64,000 nucleotides of DNA from Pezizomycotina sp. ARF18. Lineage: Eukaryota; Ascomycota. Of the stretch, positions 51,588 to 62,755 are shown one piece after another (position 1 is the first letter of the stretch; each line of letters starts with the position of its first letter). The DNA lies in the NCBI GenBank assembly GCA_002224055.1, contig AZLU01000015.1, forward strand, positions 292,001 through 356,000. Reading direction: 5' to 3'. The translations under genes were made by a program, and so were the position numbers. The notes below the pieces were generated by a model. The model was not told the DNA's origin. It made no database searches and saw only the letters and a list, made by a program, of their open reading frames with translations.

Positions 51588-52668
51588 TGTTAGATTTGTA
51601 AAATGTGCATTTTGAGGGCCTATGTAAAATAAGTAGCGTATACAGAAATCGTGCGATTTTTTTTTGTTTTATGGGTCTACTAGCTGATATCCATATTGTT
51701 GGGACGAGTAGACGACGACGATAAAAGACCGTTTCATGAGGCGTTCGTTTGCTACCAATGAAATGTCTACCGCTCTCGCTCTTAAAAGACGGGAAGAGAA
51801 AAAAAAGAGGGAAAGCAAAGGAAAGAATTCAATTAGCGCGGAATATATAGCATTGATCCAATATTATTCAATTAGCTTTCCTCCTGCCCGGGGACAGATA
51901 TATACTATTAAACCCTGAAGATAGGTAATCTTTCGGACTCAGGATTTTTATTTTATGGCGTCTTTAGCATTAAAAAAGAGTCACGACGGCTGTTCACGGC
52001 GAAGGAGGGTCAAATTTGACAAAGAATAAAGTAGATGTAGATTTCAAAGGTCCTCTTGAATTTTTGTACTAATACAATGATCTGAATTCATGAAGTATTA
52101 TTATAGTAAATGAGGGGTAGAGTTAAGAGACTATCCTTATCATGAATATTTGACAGACGAATCGGAGCGCAAGAAAACAAGTAAACAGATGGATCAATGG
52201 GAAACCAACGAGAAGATAAATTTTGTAAGATAGTAAATAGATTTTTATTTGAAAGATTTTAATGTTCCAGTAATGCTAATTTCAGATATTAAGAAAAAAA
52301 GATGAGATCCCCAATCGGCGCCAGCGGATATAAAAAGTTATATAGTAATACAATATTGGAAGATATATATCAAAACGAAAAAAAAAAAGTAAATACAAGA
52401 ACGCCAGGACATGATAACGTTAAAAACAAAATTGAATAGACGGGAAAGGTCTTAGTCATTACGAGAAAAAGGGAAATTTAGCCACCTTTACTTATGCGCA
52501 AAAAGTTGAACGATTTTTAAAAAAGAAACGGAGGTATAAGAATCCTTGTAACAAAACATGAAAAGAGGAGGAATAATAGGTTTTGCTAGTAACGGCCCTA
52601 TGAAGCAGCCGGAGGCGGGCCTCGGATTGGCTGAGGCTGTCCGCGGTTCGGCAGGACAGTAGCACCGA
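49609..52668. other. Intergenic, 3 kb, no gene seen
   Basis: T- and A-rich sequence with a C-run at 50146-50155 and an A-run at 51552-51581. Short inverted and direct repeats at 50886-51045 are listed separately. Open frames here (for example 49581-49952 and 49763-50206) are compositional and hydrophobic Phe-rich, not convincing genes. This stretch separates the 3' ends of ARL8 and MED14, which converge. Confidence 0.45.
50886..51045. repeat. Inverted repeat plus clustered AAGCTT-like short repeats
   Basis: ATTCGTCAT (50886-50894) and ATGACGAAT (50916-50924) form a perfect 9-bp stem with a 21-nt loop. Directly downstream, CTTTTGACAAGCT occurs twice (near 50934 and 50955), followed by AAGCTTACAAGCTTG, and near 51012-51039 by three AAGCTGT-type repeats. 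The latter are partly complementary to the former, so the whole segment can fold. Confidence 0.55.
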
Positions 52669-55600
52669 TCAGCAGGCGGTGCAGTGACCTGATACCCTGC
52701 CGACGGCATCCATCGTAGCGGCGACGCCCGTCTTCAGCCCCTCGATACTATCATCCGAGGCATTACAGAGCTGCCGCATCTGTGGGATCATCTGGTGATC
52801 CGCACCCGCCGTACCGAGGCCAACGGTGTCCGAGGCTGGCCTTGGATGAGCCTGGAGTTTGCATCCTTAATAAACCACCAGGGAGTACCCGCGGCGCATG
52901 CGGAGCTTGATGTCGACTACGTAGCCCTTCGCGGGGTACTCGAGCCTGTACCACTCGGAGGTACGTGCGATAACAAAAAGCTCATCCTCGCGCGAGTGGT
53001 CCTCGATGCTGTCGAGGGCGACGAGCAGCGGAGGGTCAGCCTGAGTGTGCACACGACAGCTTCTAAACCCTTCTCATTAAGGAGGTTGTTGAGGAAGCGC
53101 AAGATGCGGCGGTTGGGTTGGGGCCTCGTGAGTCGAAAGTGAGGCGCATCTCCTGTTCGCCGGAGAAGTCACGTCGGCGCAGAGTTCGGGAGACTTGAGG
53201 TAGACAAACGAGATTTGTCCGAGCGAGACGTGCTTGGCGGGGAGGTTGTACTTTTGCACCGTGGATATGAACGTGATCAGGCGTTCGATCCTCTTCAGGC
53301 GCTCGACAATGTAATCCATCACGATGGACCCGACAGGCACATTGAACCTAAGCACGAATACGCCTGACCTTGGGAGAACGCCAAATTTTCGTTCGTTGCG
53401 GATAAATCTGCCGCCTGGAGGCCTGTCACGGGGGTTCCATCCGCCCTTCCACGAGAATATCGATATTTCCGTTCTTGTCCAGGTCGTGGGTGCTGAGACG
53501 AAGATTATTGAGCCCCAGTCGGCTTTTGTGAGGGAGCGGAAGTTAATGTTGAGGGTGGGAATGATGACGGATGCGTTAGGATTGAGAGTTTGGATAAGCT
53601 TGTGCTCGATGCGCTGGGTCTGAAGCCTGCGCGTGTTCGTATATAACGTTATGAACGAAGCGACCAACTTTTCGAGGTTTTCTAAAAATTGGTACGTGAC
53701 GTTCTGCGGCCGGTAATCGGGATTCTCTGCGCGTCTGGGATGCTCCAACCACGATTGATCTCTTGTCTACAGAAGGTTGAGCAAAAGTGAGCGTTAGCAA
53801 CAGGAGGATGAACAATATACTTCTACCAGAGGAAGATGACACTTACACTTCTGCAATCCACCAAAAGTCTCCAACGACACCCAAAGACACTGCAATTATC
53901 CAATTTTCCGCCCATGATTTTTTGCGCAATACATGAGGTATAGCGCGGACTGGCCAAACCACTCTTGAGATCGGAAAACCGTGGTTCAACATTCTGAGGA
54001 TATCCCAGCCCATGCTCCTCGCCCTGGTTTCAATCTCGTCCTGCCGTCGCCATGAATCTGATTTTCATGATTATCTCATGGCCCTTCCTTGCTGGGTCTA
54101 CGCTTTGGTTGAAAAGCATCTCTCCGGCTATCGCCGTCGGCGACGGTGGCTGCAGCGCAAATTTGCCGGTTATAGGTTCGATCAACGTCTTAAGTGTTCG
54201 AGAGGGTGTAAGTTGGACGGAGAGGTGGGAATGGAGGCTTTCGACGAGGAGATGTGAAGTTTTAGGAACGATGATGGGAATATCGGCAGCTGGGATAGAT
54301 TATCCGGATGGATGATAGGATATGGGCGGTGTGCAAGGCGATAACGGATTTTAGGAGAGTTCGGTGGAGAGATTTTCAAGGTCCTAATTTTATGAGCAAT
54401 AATGTTAGCATAGTTTGGATTACAATAGTGGTATCTCTACAAAATTGGTTTCCGAGAATTTGCGGCATCTGTTCATGGGGTTCTTACGAATGGAATATCG
54501 GCGTCTTTGACTTCCTTCGCATCCCTCATCCACTTGACGTCCAAGCGGCTAAGCGAACGCCCATCAGGTCTCCGTATACCCGATCTCAATCCAGCTCTTG
54601 TAGCCGCCTTGATTGATAGTCTTCCCCACCCAGTACTGTATAACCAGGGTCCGCTTGATCATCGTGACGTAGAGAGTTTCCGTCCACTTGCTCATGCCCA
54701 TCTCATGCGCCTGCCTCCTCAATATCGAGATCTTGTGCGTCATCACGAATTCGTGTAAAAAGTCGTACAAGCCGGCCAGACCCTTCGTCGCAGTATCTCG
54801 TTTCCTCTCAACTCGATCTCGGTCCGAAGGCGGCCCATTGGGATCTCGTCAAGGGATGGTTTTGAACAGAAGGCGAAAGTCGACCAGGTATAGCTGCTGC
54901 GACGGATCCTCGTTGGCTATTGACAGGTCCACCTCGAATTCTGTTGGTACGGTAAACGTTGCTCTTCCAGAATGTATTGTGTAGTTGTTGAAATGCGGAG
55001 AGGAATGGCGTGGAGCGCGAAACGTAACGAAAGTAGGGTTTTCATCTCCTCTAGGGCTTTCAGGATTTCGGTGATGAGAGCGGCTTCAAAGGAACATAAT
55101 GGCGGTACTACATGGAAAAGCAAGAAAGGGCTTGCGTCAGTACAAGAACAAGAGCAGCGAATCGGCGATGGAAGGCAAATCTTACGGGGATAGTCCTCGT
55201 TTCTTCACCGTTGTGAGAACCTGCACAGCGGTTTTGAGGTCGGGTTTGGTATCCTATGGAGGGATGAGAAGTCAGTATGCCGTATGATGCTTTTCCGTCG
55301 TTACAATAAAAGAAGTTCGAACGTACTTTGCATTGTTAAGGCTTCTGCGAACCTCGAACAGATCCCAAACCACCTTGTCGTACAAAATCCGCTGCTGGTC
55401 CAGCCACGCCTTCAAATCTATCACCCTGCTGACATCCTCGCTATTCTTAGCCCACTGAGTGAGGACCAGTACCTTTATGAACTGGTGCGTGTGTCAGTCA
55501 TGAACTTCATGAGTTTCTTTTTCCGCGCGACTTCGTTCCCTTCGTTTAGCGACTCTGCGACCTCCACCAGTTTTCCGTACGAATCCTGCACGAGCCTCGA

Positions 55601-55815
55601 TATTATGTTCCCTAACGACTGGAATCCGTGTGTTATGTGTGGGAGAGGGGCACGGGAGGTAGGCCGCGGGTTTGTCGACAGACGAGTTTCCTGGTCGCTC
55701 GAGGTGCCTTCTCGGTCGCATGTTCGTTCTTCATTTTGGCGTTTGCTGGCTTGACCGAATCCTCCGCGCGCGCGCCGTCGTGGTTGGTGGACCCTTCAAC
55801 TACCGACGGCACCAT
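52669..55815 (-). CDS. MED14: Mediator complex subunit 14 (Rgr1)
   Basis: Scaffold subunit linking head, middle and tail of Mediator, which couples activators to RNA polymerase II. Exons: 55815-55327, 55253-55186, 55107-54580, 54548-54488, 54383-53847 and 53766-52669, about 930 residues. Motifs in order: [168 protein letters not shown] and [19 protein letters not shown]. FLHxxVxTHKIxxLRRQA, SWIEIG and IEPxTGxFA match fungal Med14. Several one-base shifts interrupt exons 1, 3, 5 and 6. The start ATG at 55815 ([14 protein letters not shown]) is the best in the region, but an upstream exon is not excluded. The C-terminal end (frame ending GHCTAC) is less certain. Confidence 0.9.
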
Positions 55816-56444
55816 TGGGTTTGAGAAGTATTCCGCAGGCCCGAGTATGGTACCGCGGTCTGCGAAAAGGAAAAGGTTGGGAAAGATTGGGTGGAATCAA
55901 AAAGAACTGTCAAATTAGTAAAATCAGCTGCGTGGCGCAAACACCAATTCGAGAAAAGGGGGGGGGGGGGGCAATCGTCCAGGGAAACAGAGGTAGTAGA
56001 AGAGTATCTGGGAGCGCTTTGATGAAGTGTCAAGTGTCACCGTGACGTTGCTGCCCCACAGTGTCGAACCGCACTGCAAAAAGAAAGGAGACACCTCGCG
56101 AGTTGGGAAAATTGGGAAAATAAAAAAAAAAAAAAAAAAAAATCTAGGGACTCACAAGGGACGACGGGACATAAGACAAGGGGGATATAAGAAATTGATT
56201 GATGGATGAAACGCGCTTTTTGTTGTTCGAGTAATAATTAATATATGGAGTGGTAACAATCCTTTCCTCTTTATGGCGGTTGATTTCAGGAGAGGGGAGA
56301 GAGAGATGGATGATGATGCTGCCCTTGTACTGTTGTTGTTTTGTCGATTTGCTGTTGACAATAGAATAAAATAAAAAAAAAAAAAGAATGACGATGAAAA
56401 TCCGCTAGTTAAAGGGTCATCTGAAAGTGGTGGAGAGAGAAGAG

Positions 56445-56480
<36 letters not shown>

Positions 56481-57250
56481 GAGTGGTATGGTATTACTAC
56501 CGGTAGCAAGTAGAAAATAAGTAGAAAGCAGAAAAGGCACTTACTTTACTCAACAGTAACAAAATTATTAAATTAACAAAAATAAAAAATAAAAATATAT
56601 ACTTTTTGGGAACAAAGGGAATTAATTTACTTAAGCATGACGAAAAATACACACGGAAGGAGCAGCCGAGGTTCTCCTTTCGAAAGCCGTTTATTTCCAC
56701 GTTATTGCCTGAATAGGATATTTTATTTGTTTGGGTGGTGTTTTTTATAGCGTTACCGAGGCGTGTGGCTTAAAAACGTCGTATTACACCGGGGGGTTTC
56801 ATATATATGCTCACTCATTCTCTCACTCGGTACGAGATAACCTTTTTTTTTTTTTTTTTTTAATGGTCTTCCAACGGCCGAGAGTTTAAATCATCACGCC
56901 TCCGCCATAAAAAGCTTACTTCTCTTAAACTTCCTTCGAGTTCCCTTCGAGGCTACTATCTTTGACGAAACTTCCCTTGCAACTCGTTATCCTGCGCAGG
57001 GCGGCTCTGAAAAGGCAACGGTATTCTTATACACATGCACGGCCTATAGTACAAAGGCTTTCATTTACCTTCCCGCGCTTTTATCCGCAGAGGGCCGCTC
57101 TTTTCATAGAGCATACACGACGACGCTGGACATCGATCGTGGTACCCAAGTAGAATAGAAGGTCATATTTTCTTCAAGATATCGACAGGTTTCATAAAGC
57201 CTGATTTAAGCCTCTCGTGCTAACCGCACCAAGCCGCACAAGTCGGTTCG
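55816..57250. other. Intergenic region between divergent MED14 and ATG22
   Basis: A shared upstream region for two divergently transcribed genes. Contains a G-run at 55962-55971, an A-run at 56121-56140 and a 33-nt A-run at 56446-56478, and a T-run at 56843-56861. No distinct regulatory motif was recognised. Confidence 0.45.
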
Positions 57251-59008
57251 ATGGCAAATAACGACAACTACGACGAGGAGGATGACGGAACACCCATTAT
57301 AGGGCACGAGGAATACTCGGGACAAGACCGTCGACCTACGTCCAAGAAGGAGGTATACGGGTGGTACAGTTACGCCTGGGCGGCCGAAGTATTCGCGATA
57401 TGCGGCATGGGCTCCTTCATACCCGTCGTCCTCGAGCAGCTGGCCCGAGAGCATGGACACATGGCCGGCGATCCGAACATGCCGTGCGAGAGGTCTGAGG
57501 TTGTTGTTCATGCTAAGAACGGGACGGAAACGCCTGGGATCCCGGGTGTAAGCCAGTGTATCGTAGACGTCTTTGGGTTCCCGATGAATACCGCTAGCTT
57601 TGTTATGTACACGTTCTCGTGCAGTGTTTTCTTGCAGGCTATCGTTATTATTTCCATGTCTGGTGCTGCTGATCACGGTAAGGCATCCCTATCTCTTATC
57701 TCATATTACGATCACAATCTTACTAACGGGTTTGCTTTTCTCAAGGCCGCTCTAGGAAGCAAATGCTTCTAGCTTTCGCTGTAATAGGCGCGTTTCCTGC
57801 ATGATGTTCATATTTGCCTCGCCGGCTCGACTTATATTTGTATCGATAATGTCACAGATTGGGAACGTCGCCTTTGGGCTTCATTTGTCCTCCTTAATGC
57901 CTTCCTGCCTGTCATGGTACGATATTCTGCTGGTGTATCTCAGGAGACTACAAACGGGAATTCGAACGGCGCTGTGGGAGCAAGGAGGAAGAGGAGGAAG
58001 CACTGCTCAACAGCGAATCACAACCTTCGACAGCTAGACCCGCAGACGAACGGATAAAACCGAGTGGCAACGCGGACTCCACCGGTCAGAATCTATCGAC
58101 GAATATTTCATCTATGGGCATGGCCATAGGATATTTCGGCGCTGTGTTATTGCAGATTATCTGCATTTTCATAGTTTCCTAACCGGCTCCAAGACTTTCT
58201 CCTTGCAAATCGTCGTCTTCGTCATCGGACTATGGTGGCTGGTATTTACCGCACCTTCCGCGTTCCTACTCCGACCCCGACCGGACCACCTTTACCGGGT
58301 TCCGCAGACGGCGGAAAACGCTCGACGTTCAGCTACATCGCGTACTCCTGGAAGCGGTTATGGGGGACTGTAACGCGCGCCCGCAGCTCGAAGACGTAAT
58401 TTTATTTCTCGCGGCGTGGTTCATGATATCCGACGGCGTCGCGACGATAGCTTCGTCCGCGATGATGTTTGCCAAGACGGTACTGCACATGCCGCCCACG
58501 TCGCTCGCCGTGATCGGGATTATAATGCCGTTGACGGGTATGGTCGGCGCCATATCGTGGCCGAAGATTTCACCGATCTTAAAGTTGAGCCCTTCGCAGA
58601 CTATTTTTGTATGTGTGGTTTTGTTCGCTGCTATACCCGCGTACGGCCTTTTGGGGTTTTGGCCGGCGTTCGCGAACGCGGGTTTTGGCCTGACGCGGCC
58701 GGCGGAGATGTACGGTTTAGCCGTGCTGTACGGATTCGTGCTAGGAGACTAGGATCGTACGCACGCTCGTTATTCGCGCAGATCGTCCCGCCGGGCCATG
58801 AGGCGGCGTTTTTCGGATTGTACGCGATCACGGATAAAGGGAGCAGCATGTTCGGGCCCGCCATTGTCGGGCTTATTACGATAAGACGGGGGATATCCGG
58901 TACGCGTTTATATTTTTGTTGGGGCTGCTGCTGCTGTCGCTGTGCTTTTTGAAGTTTGTGAACGTGGAGAGGGGTCGGGCACGGGCGCTCGCGATGAGGG
59001 CGGCGTAA
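57251..59008 (+). CDS. ATG22: Autophagy protein Atg22, vacuolar amino-acid effluxer
   Basis: Two exons: 57251-57677 and 57746-59008; the intron has a perfect TACTAAC branch site at 57720-57726. Atg22 is a major-facilitator protein of the vacuole membrane that exports amino acids after autophagic breakdown. An acidic N-terminus ([15 protein letters not shown]) precedes [20 protein letters not shown] (span 1), [15 protein letters not shown], an extended luminal loop, [30 protein letters not shown], the cytoplasmic loop [107 protein letters not shown] and FGPAIVGLI, ending [27 protein letters not shown]-like and [16 protein letters not shown] are Atg22 signatures. One-base shifts include 57793-57795 (TTT), 57876-57878 (GGG), about 58748 and about 58882. 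Confidence 0.94.
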
Positions 59009-60915
59009 TATACTCGTTTAGTTCGTCATTTTTGGAAATTTTCTATAGTTTCGGTGACGTTCGTCACGTTTTTTTTTTGGCAGTAATAACATCCAATTTT
59101 CAAAGTCATATGTACTAGTAATATTTGTCAAATCCAGACTATTCAGTCAATAGATCGTAGGCACGTTGCCTTTTCCTTGGTACTTCTAGACTTTCTAAAG
59201 GAATATATAATGAGAGGTGTACACTATCAACTATTTATTATCAATTATTATTTTATTAAGCATTACTATTTATTTATTTATTATGAATCTTGGGGTATCG
59301 AATGTATGTGTTTCTGTTTTTGTTGGCCAGGCGCCAGTTGGGTATATTGATATATACAAAAAAGGTAAATAAATATCAAAAAAAAAAAAAAAAAAAAATA
59401 GAAGAGCTGAGATTTGGACTAGTATTTTACACGTTGATATTACAACCGCGCAGAAAAATAAATAAAAAAATGTACCTGATGCATGCATGCAGAGAAAAAA
59501 AAAATATGCACGACATTATAAAAAGGAAAGAATATACGGTCAGGCAGGAGCAATATCAAAGTTTTTTTAAAAAAAAAAAAAAGAAAAGAAAAGAAAAAGA
59601 AAAAAGCCGCTGGATCGGAAGAACACGAACGATAGAGAAAGGCAAGGATGCACGGATAAGGACTTTGCTGAAAAGAGTTGGAGATGTGGTATATAGTCGA
59701 AAGGAGCGCTTATGAATGTTAAATAGGACATAGTAGGGAAACTTAAATCTCGGACCCTCCCGAGACTGGGGAAACTTAGGTATTTTATGGGTAGGGAGAG
59801 AAAAACGGTGTTGTTTTTGTTTAATAAATGAATGGAACCGCGAGAAAAAGACGTAGCACTAGCAAGGAAGAATAATATCGTATGTATATAATGAAAAAAG
59901 TAGTTGAATAAGGAGAAGAGAGAAGTATGTATATAAAAGATCGAAAAGAATCGAAAAAAAATGTGAGAGAAGTATTAAAATTACAAAAGAGAGTAAAAGA
60001 AAAAAGAGTTAAAACGAATGAAGAAAGCATTATAATTACAGGAGCATTTCGTTCTCTTGTCTTTTCTGTGAAGGATAAACAAGAAAGAGTAAAGAAGGCA
60101 TAAGGTATATCTACGGATCTAATCTAAAAAGGTATTTTTCGCAATAAGAAGCAAGTTTTTGAAGAGATGATAAACAGAAAAGTAAAAATCAACCGGAAGA
60201 CCCATGATGCTCATGCCTGAAGTGCTCAAATGCCCGTGAAAACCCTTGAAAAATAAAGACTAGATACTAAAAACAAAGGGAAAAAATGACGAACAAAGCA
60301 TGAAGGAAACGGAACAAAGAACAAGCGTAAAAAAAAAAAACTGAGATATACGAACAATAAACGCTAAAAAGGAGAAAAGGGTAGGGGGATGGGCAAAAAA
60401 AGCTTTTCTAGAAAACCTGCCTGGCCTGGTCTACAAACACCGACTTTTTTATACCACCCAAGAATAGAAGAGAAAAGATAGAAAAGAACAAATGAAACAA
60501 AGCGAAAGGAACGTAAGGAAACAGACGAGCGGAAGAGCAAGACAAAGCTGTATAAAAAAACTGTCAAAAAGAAAAAAGGTATTACAATATATATAGTAGA
60601 ATCGAAGACTCGGAAAATAACGAAAAGAACAATAAAAACTCTATCAAGACCGCATAAAGAAAAGAACAAATCTTTGGAGAGTAGAGACTTGGATCAGCAG
60701 CAAAAAAAGAGAAAAAAAGACAAAAGCGATAAAGCGAGTATCAAGAAGGATTTTTGTCAAAAAAAAAAAACGTCCGCCAGCAAGAAAAACTAAATATTAG
60801 AGACTTTTGGTTTTGCAAAATCGACCGACCCTAATATTCAGACACCGAAGAAAAGAAAATGAACTTTTCCAAAAAGAGAGAAATGAAAAAGAAGAAAATA
60901 TTTTGGAGAAAGAGT
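59009..60915. other. Intergenic, A/T-rich, no gene seen
   Basis: Lies between the 3' ends of ATG22 and the minus-strand unknown gene. A-runs at 59380-59398 and 59566-59582. Long purine-rich stretch around 59580-60770. Open frames here are low-complexity and not supported. Confidence 0.4.
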
Positions 60916-62755
60916 TTAATGGCTGTCGCTGCTGTCCATGCGCCTGCTTCGGCGCCGTTCTTTCTTCTCAGCGATGCCGAGAAGAGCTTGCTGCTCTCGA
61001 TCTTCTTCCCAGTCCTGCTTGACCTGGTTGATAAGGCTCTCGCACCACTTCTCGAGAGCATGTTCGAAGCTTTCCATACCTTCAGGAGTACCAAAGACGG
61101 TTCCCATGACGTCCATTTCAAGTTTTACCTCCCACCTGATCTCGGCAGCCTTGATCCAGTACCGGAGATTCTCGGCCAGACGGTAGGGTTTTTTGAAATC
61201 CGTGTGGTAGGTGGGGATTTGGCCGAACGGACGGCGGGAACGACGCACGATGGCGTTGTGCAAGAGAATAAGTCGCTGGCCGTTCTGCAAGGCCTTCAGC
61301 AACGGGGAACCCTCAGGATTTCCCACATCGTGCTGGGGAAGAGGAGACGAGTTGGCCTCGCCGGTATAGGCATCAAAGTAGGAAAGGAAGAGATGATAAC
61401 GCTCTACAAATTCAGAAATAGTCAGAAATTAAATCCTCCGGCGCGCTTTTCTGGATTGGTAAAAATTTGGGTTTTGTTCAAACTTACCCCACTTCCTATC
61501 ATGCCAATTGCCCTCGTTCCAAATCTGCCCAGCCCGCCGACCTTCCTCCTCTCGGCCTTCCTCCTTATCAAGGAGTTTCTCGATGCCATCGATCCAGGCA
61601 ACTACGGAATCTTTCTCGGCAGTCTGAATCTCACCTTCTCGGAGGGTAATCCTCTTCAGAACATCGAGGATAGACAAGAAATCCCGACGAAGCTTTCTTT
61701 CGGAAATAATGCCGGTAAGAAGCACAAAGTCAGTCGCATAGTAGTATTCCTTGGCTGCGCGTACGGCCATCGTGGTAGACCGGAGAAGGTTGTGAACCAC
61801 AACGTCCTTGATGCTAGCCAGCGCAGGAATTTCGTTATGTTCCTCGTCGGAACAATCGGCTCCGTTCATTCGGATGGGGCTCTCGCACTCGCTGTCGTAA
61901 TTCTCTTGGATGATCATCCGGGGACCCTGAGATTCACTGCCCGCGCCAAAGTCCAAACAAGCGGCCTCGACCCAGTTTTGCCTACATTTGTCCAGAGCCT
62001 CCCTCAAGTCCTCCCTCAGGGTCTCGCGATCCGGGGGCGCGGCAAGGTCGGCGTGGTAGGCTTGTAAGTCGAGACGGTTGGTGGCAGGACCATATCCGGA
62101 TCGTCATCGATGTCGTAGTTGTCTATGTACTGCTGGACGGTGCCTCCGTGCATTTTTTGGCCTCGTCTGGGGAGTACAACTCCGGAGAAGACCTCAGCGA
62201 AGAATACGTGCTATCGATGAGGGCGGTGTCGACCCTCAGCTGTGCGACCGGATCAAAATCGTTGGATCTGGACTTACGTCGCTTGTAGCCGCTACAGTCA
62301 GAGAAAATGATATTAGCGCCCTGGTTCCCAAATTATAAAGAATCAAATTTTCATCACCAAGTTTGAAGACAAGCGGATGTTTCTTACCCTCCCTTTCCAT
62401 CGAGAAGTCCAGTTTTAGCGAAAAAGTGCTGAACATGTGCGATGCTTCCGAGCGCCATAACGCTGTTCCTGGAGCGCGCCGACTTCGAAAATTCGGTGCC
62501 TTGAGGGCGCACATATCCCTTGCGCCTCGCCTGCTCGGAGGTGAATCCGCGACTGAGTCTCTTTGCGCTGGTCAAAGAGACACCACTGTTGGTCCTAGAG
62601 AGAGATGGTGAGGACGACTCCACGGGGGAGGTCGACCCTGAAGAAAACCCGTCCACGGCTGGAGAGTGTGGAGGCGAGATGAATGGTTTCTGTGGAGAAA
62701 TGACAGACATTGATGGACTTGATGAAAAGAGACCAGGCGTCGCTCTTTTGCACAA
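60916..62755 (-). CDS. Conserved fungal protein of unknown function
   Basis: Three exons on the minus strand: 62755-62388, 62291-61488 and 61403-60916. The N-terminal half is Ser/Pro-rich (SPPHSPAVDGFSSGSTSPVE), then RNSVMALGSIAHVQHFFAKT with GLLDGKGG. A middle region has LRSSPELYSPDEAK, GGTVQQYIDNYDIDDDPDM and VLPPTVSTYKP. The C-terminal half is helical: ETLREDLREALDKCRQNW, LLRSTTMAVRAAKEYYYATD, LRRDFLSILDVLKRITLREG, VVAWIDGIEKLLDKEE, LLKALQNGQRLILLHNAIVR, RSRRPFGQIPTYHTDFKKPY, RLAENLRYWIKAAEIRWEVK and MDVMGTVFGTP. Similar proteins with MALGSIAH, LLDGKGG and NLRYWIKAAEIR are common in ascomycetes in my memory, always without assigned function. No membrane span or signal peptide. One-base shifts occur mainly in exon 2 (near 62030-62170). 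The start at 62755 may have further coding sequence upstream. Confidence 0.8.

Noticed and set aside
60859-62067. 402-codon plus-strand open frame
   Set aside because: It is antisense to a spliced gene with clear protein conservation and runs across that gene's intron; its own translation has no recognisable domain.
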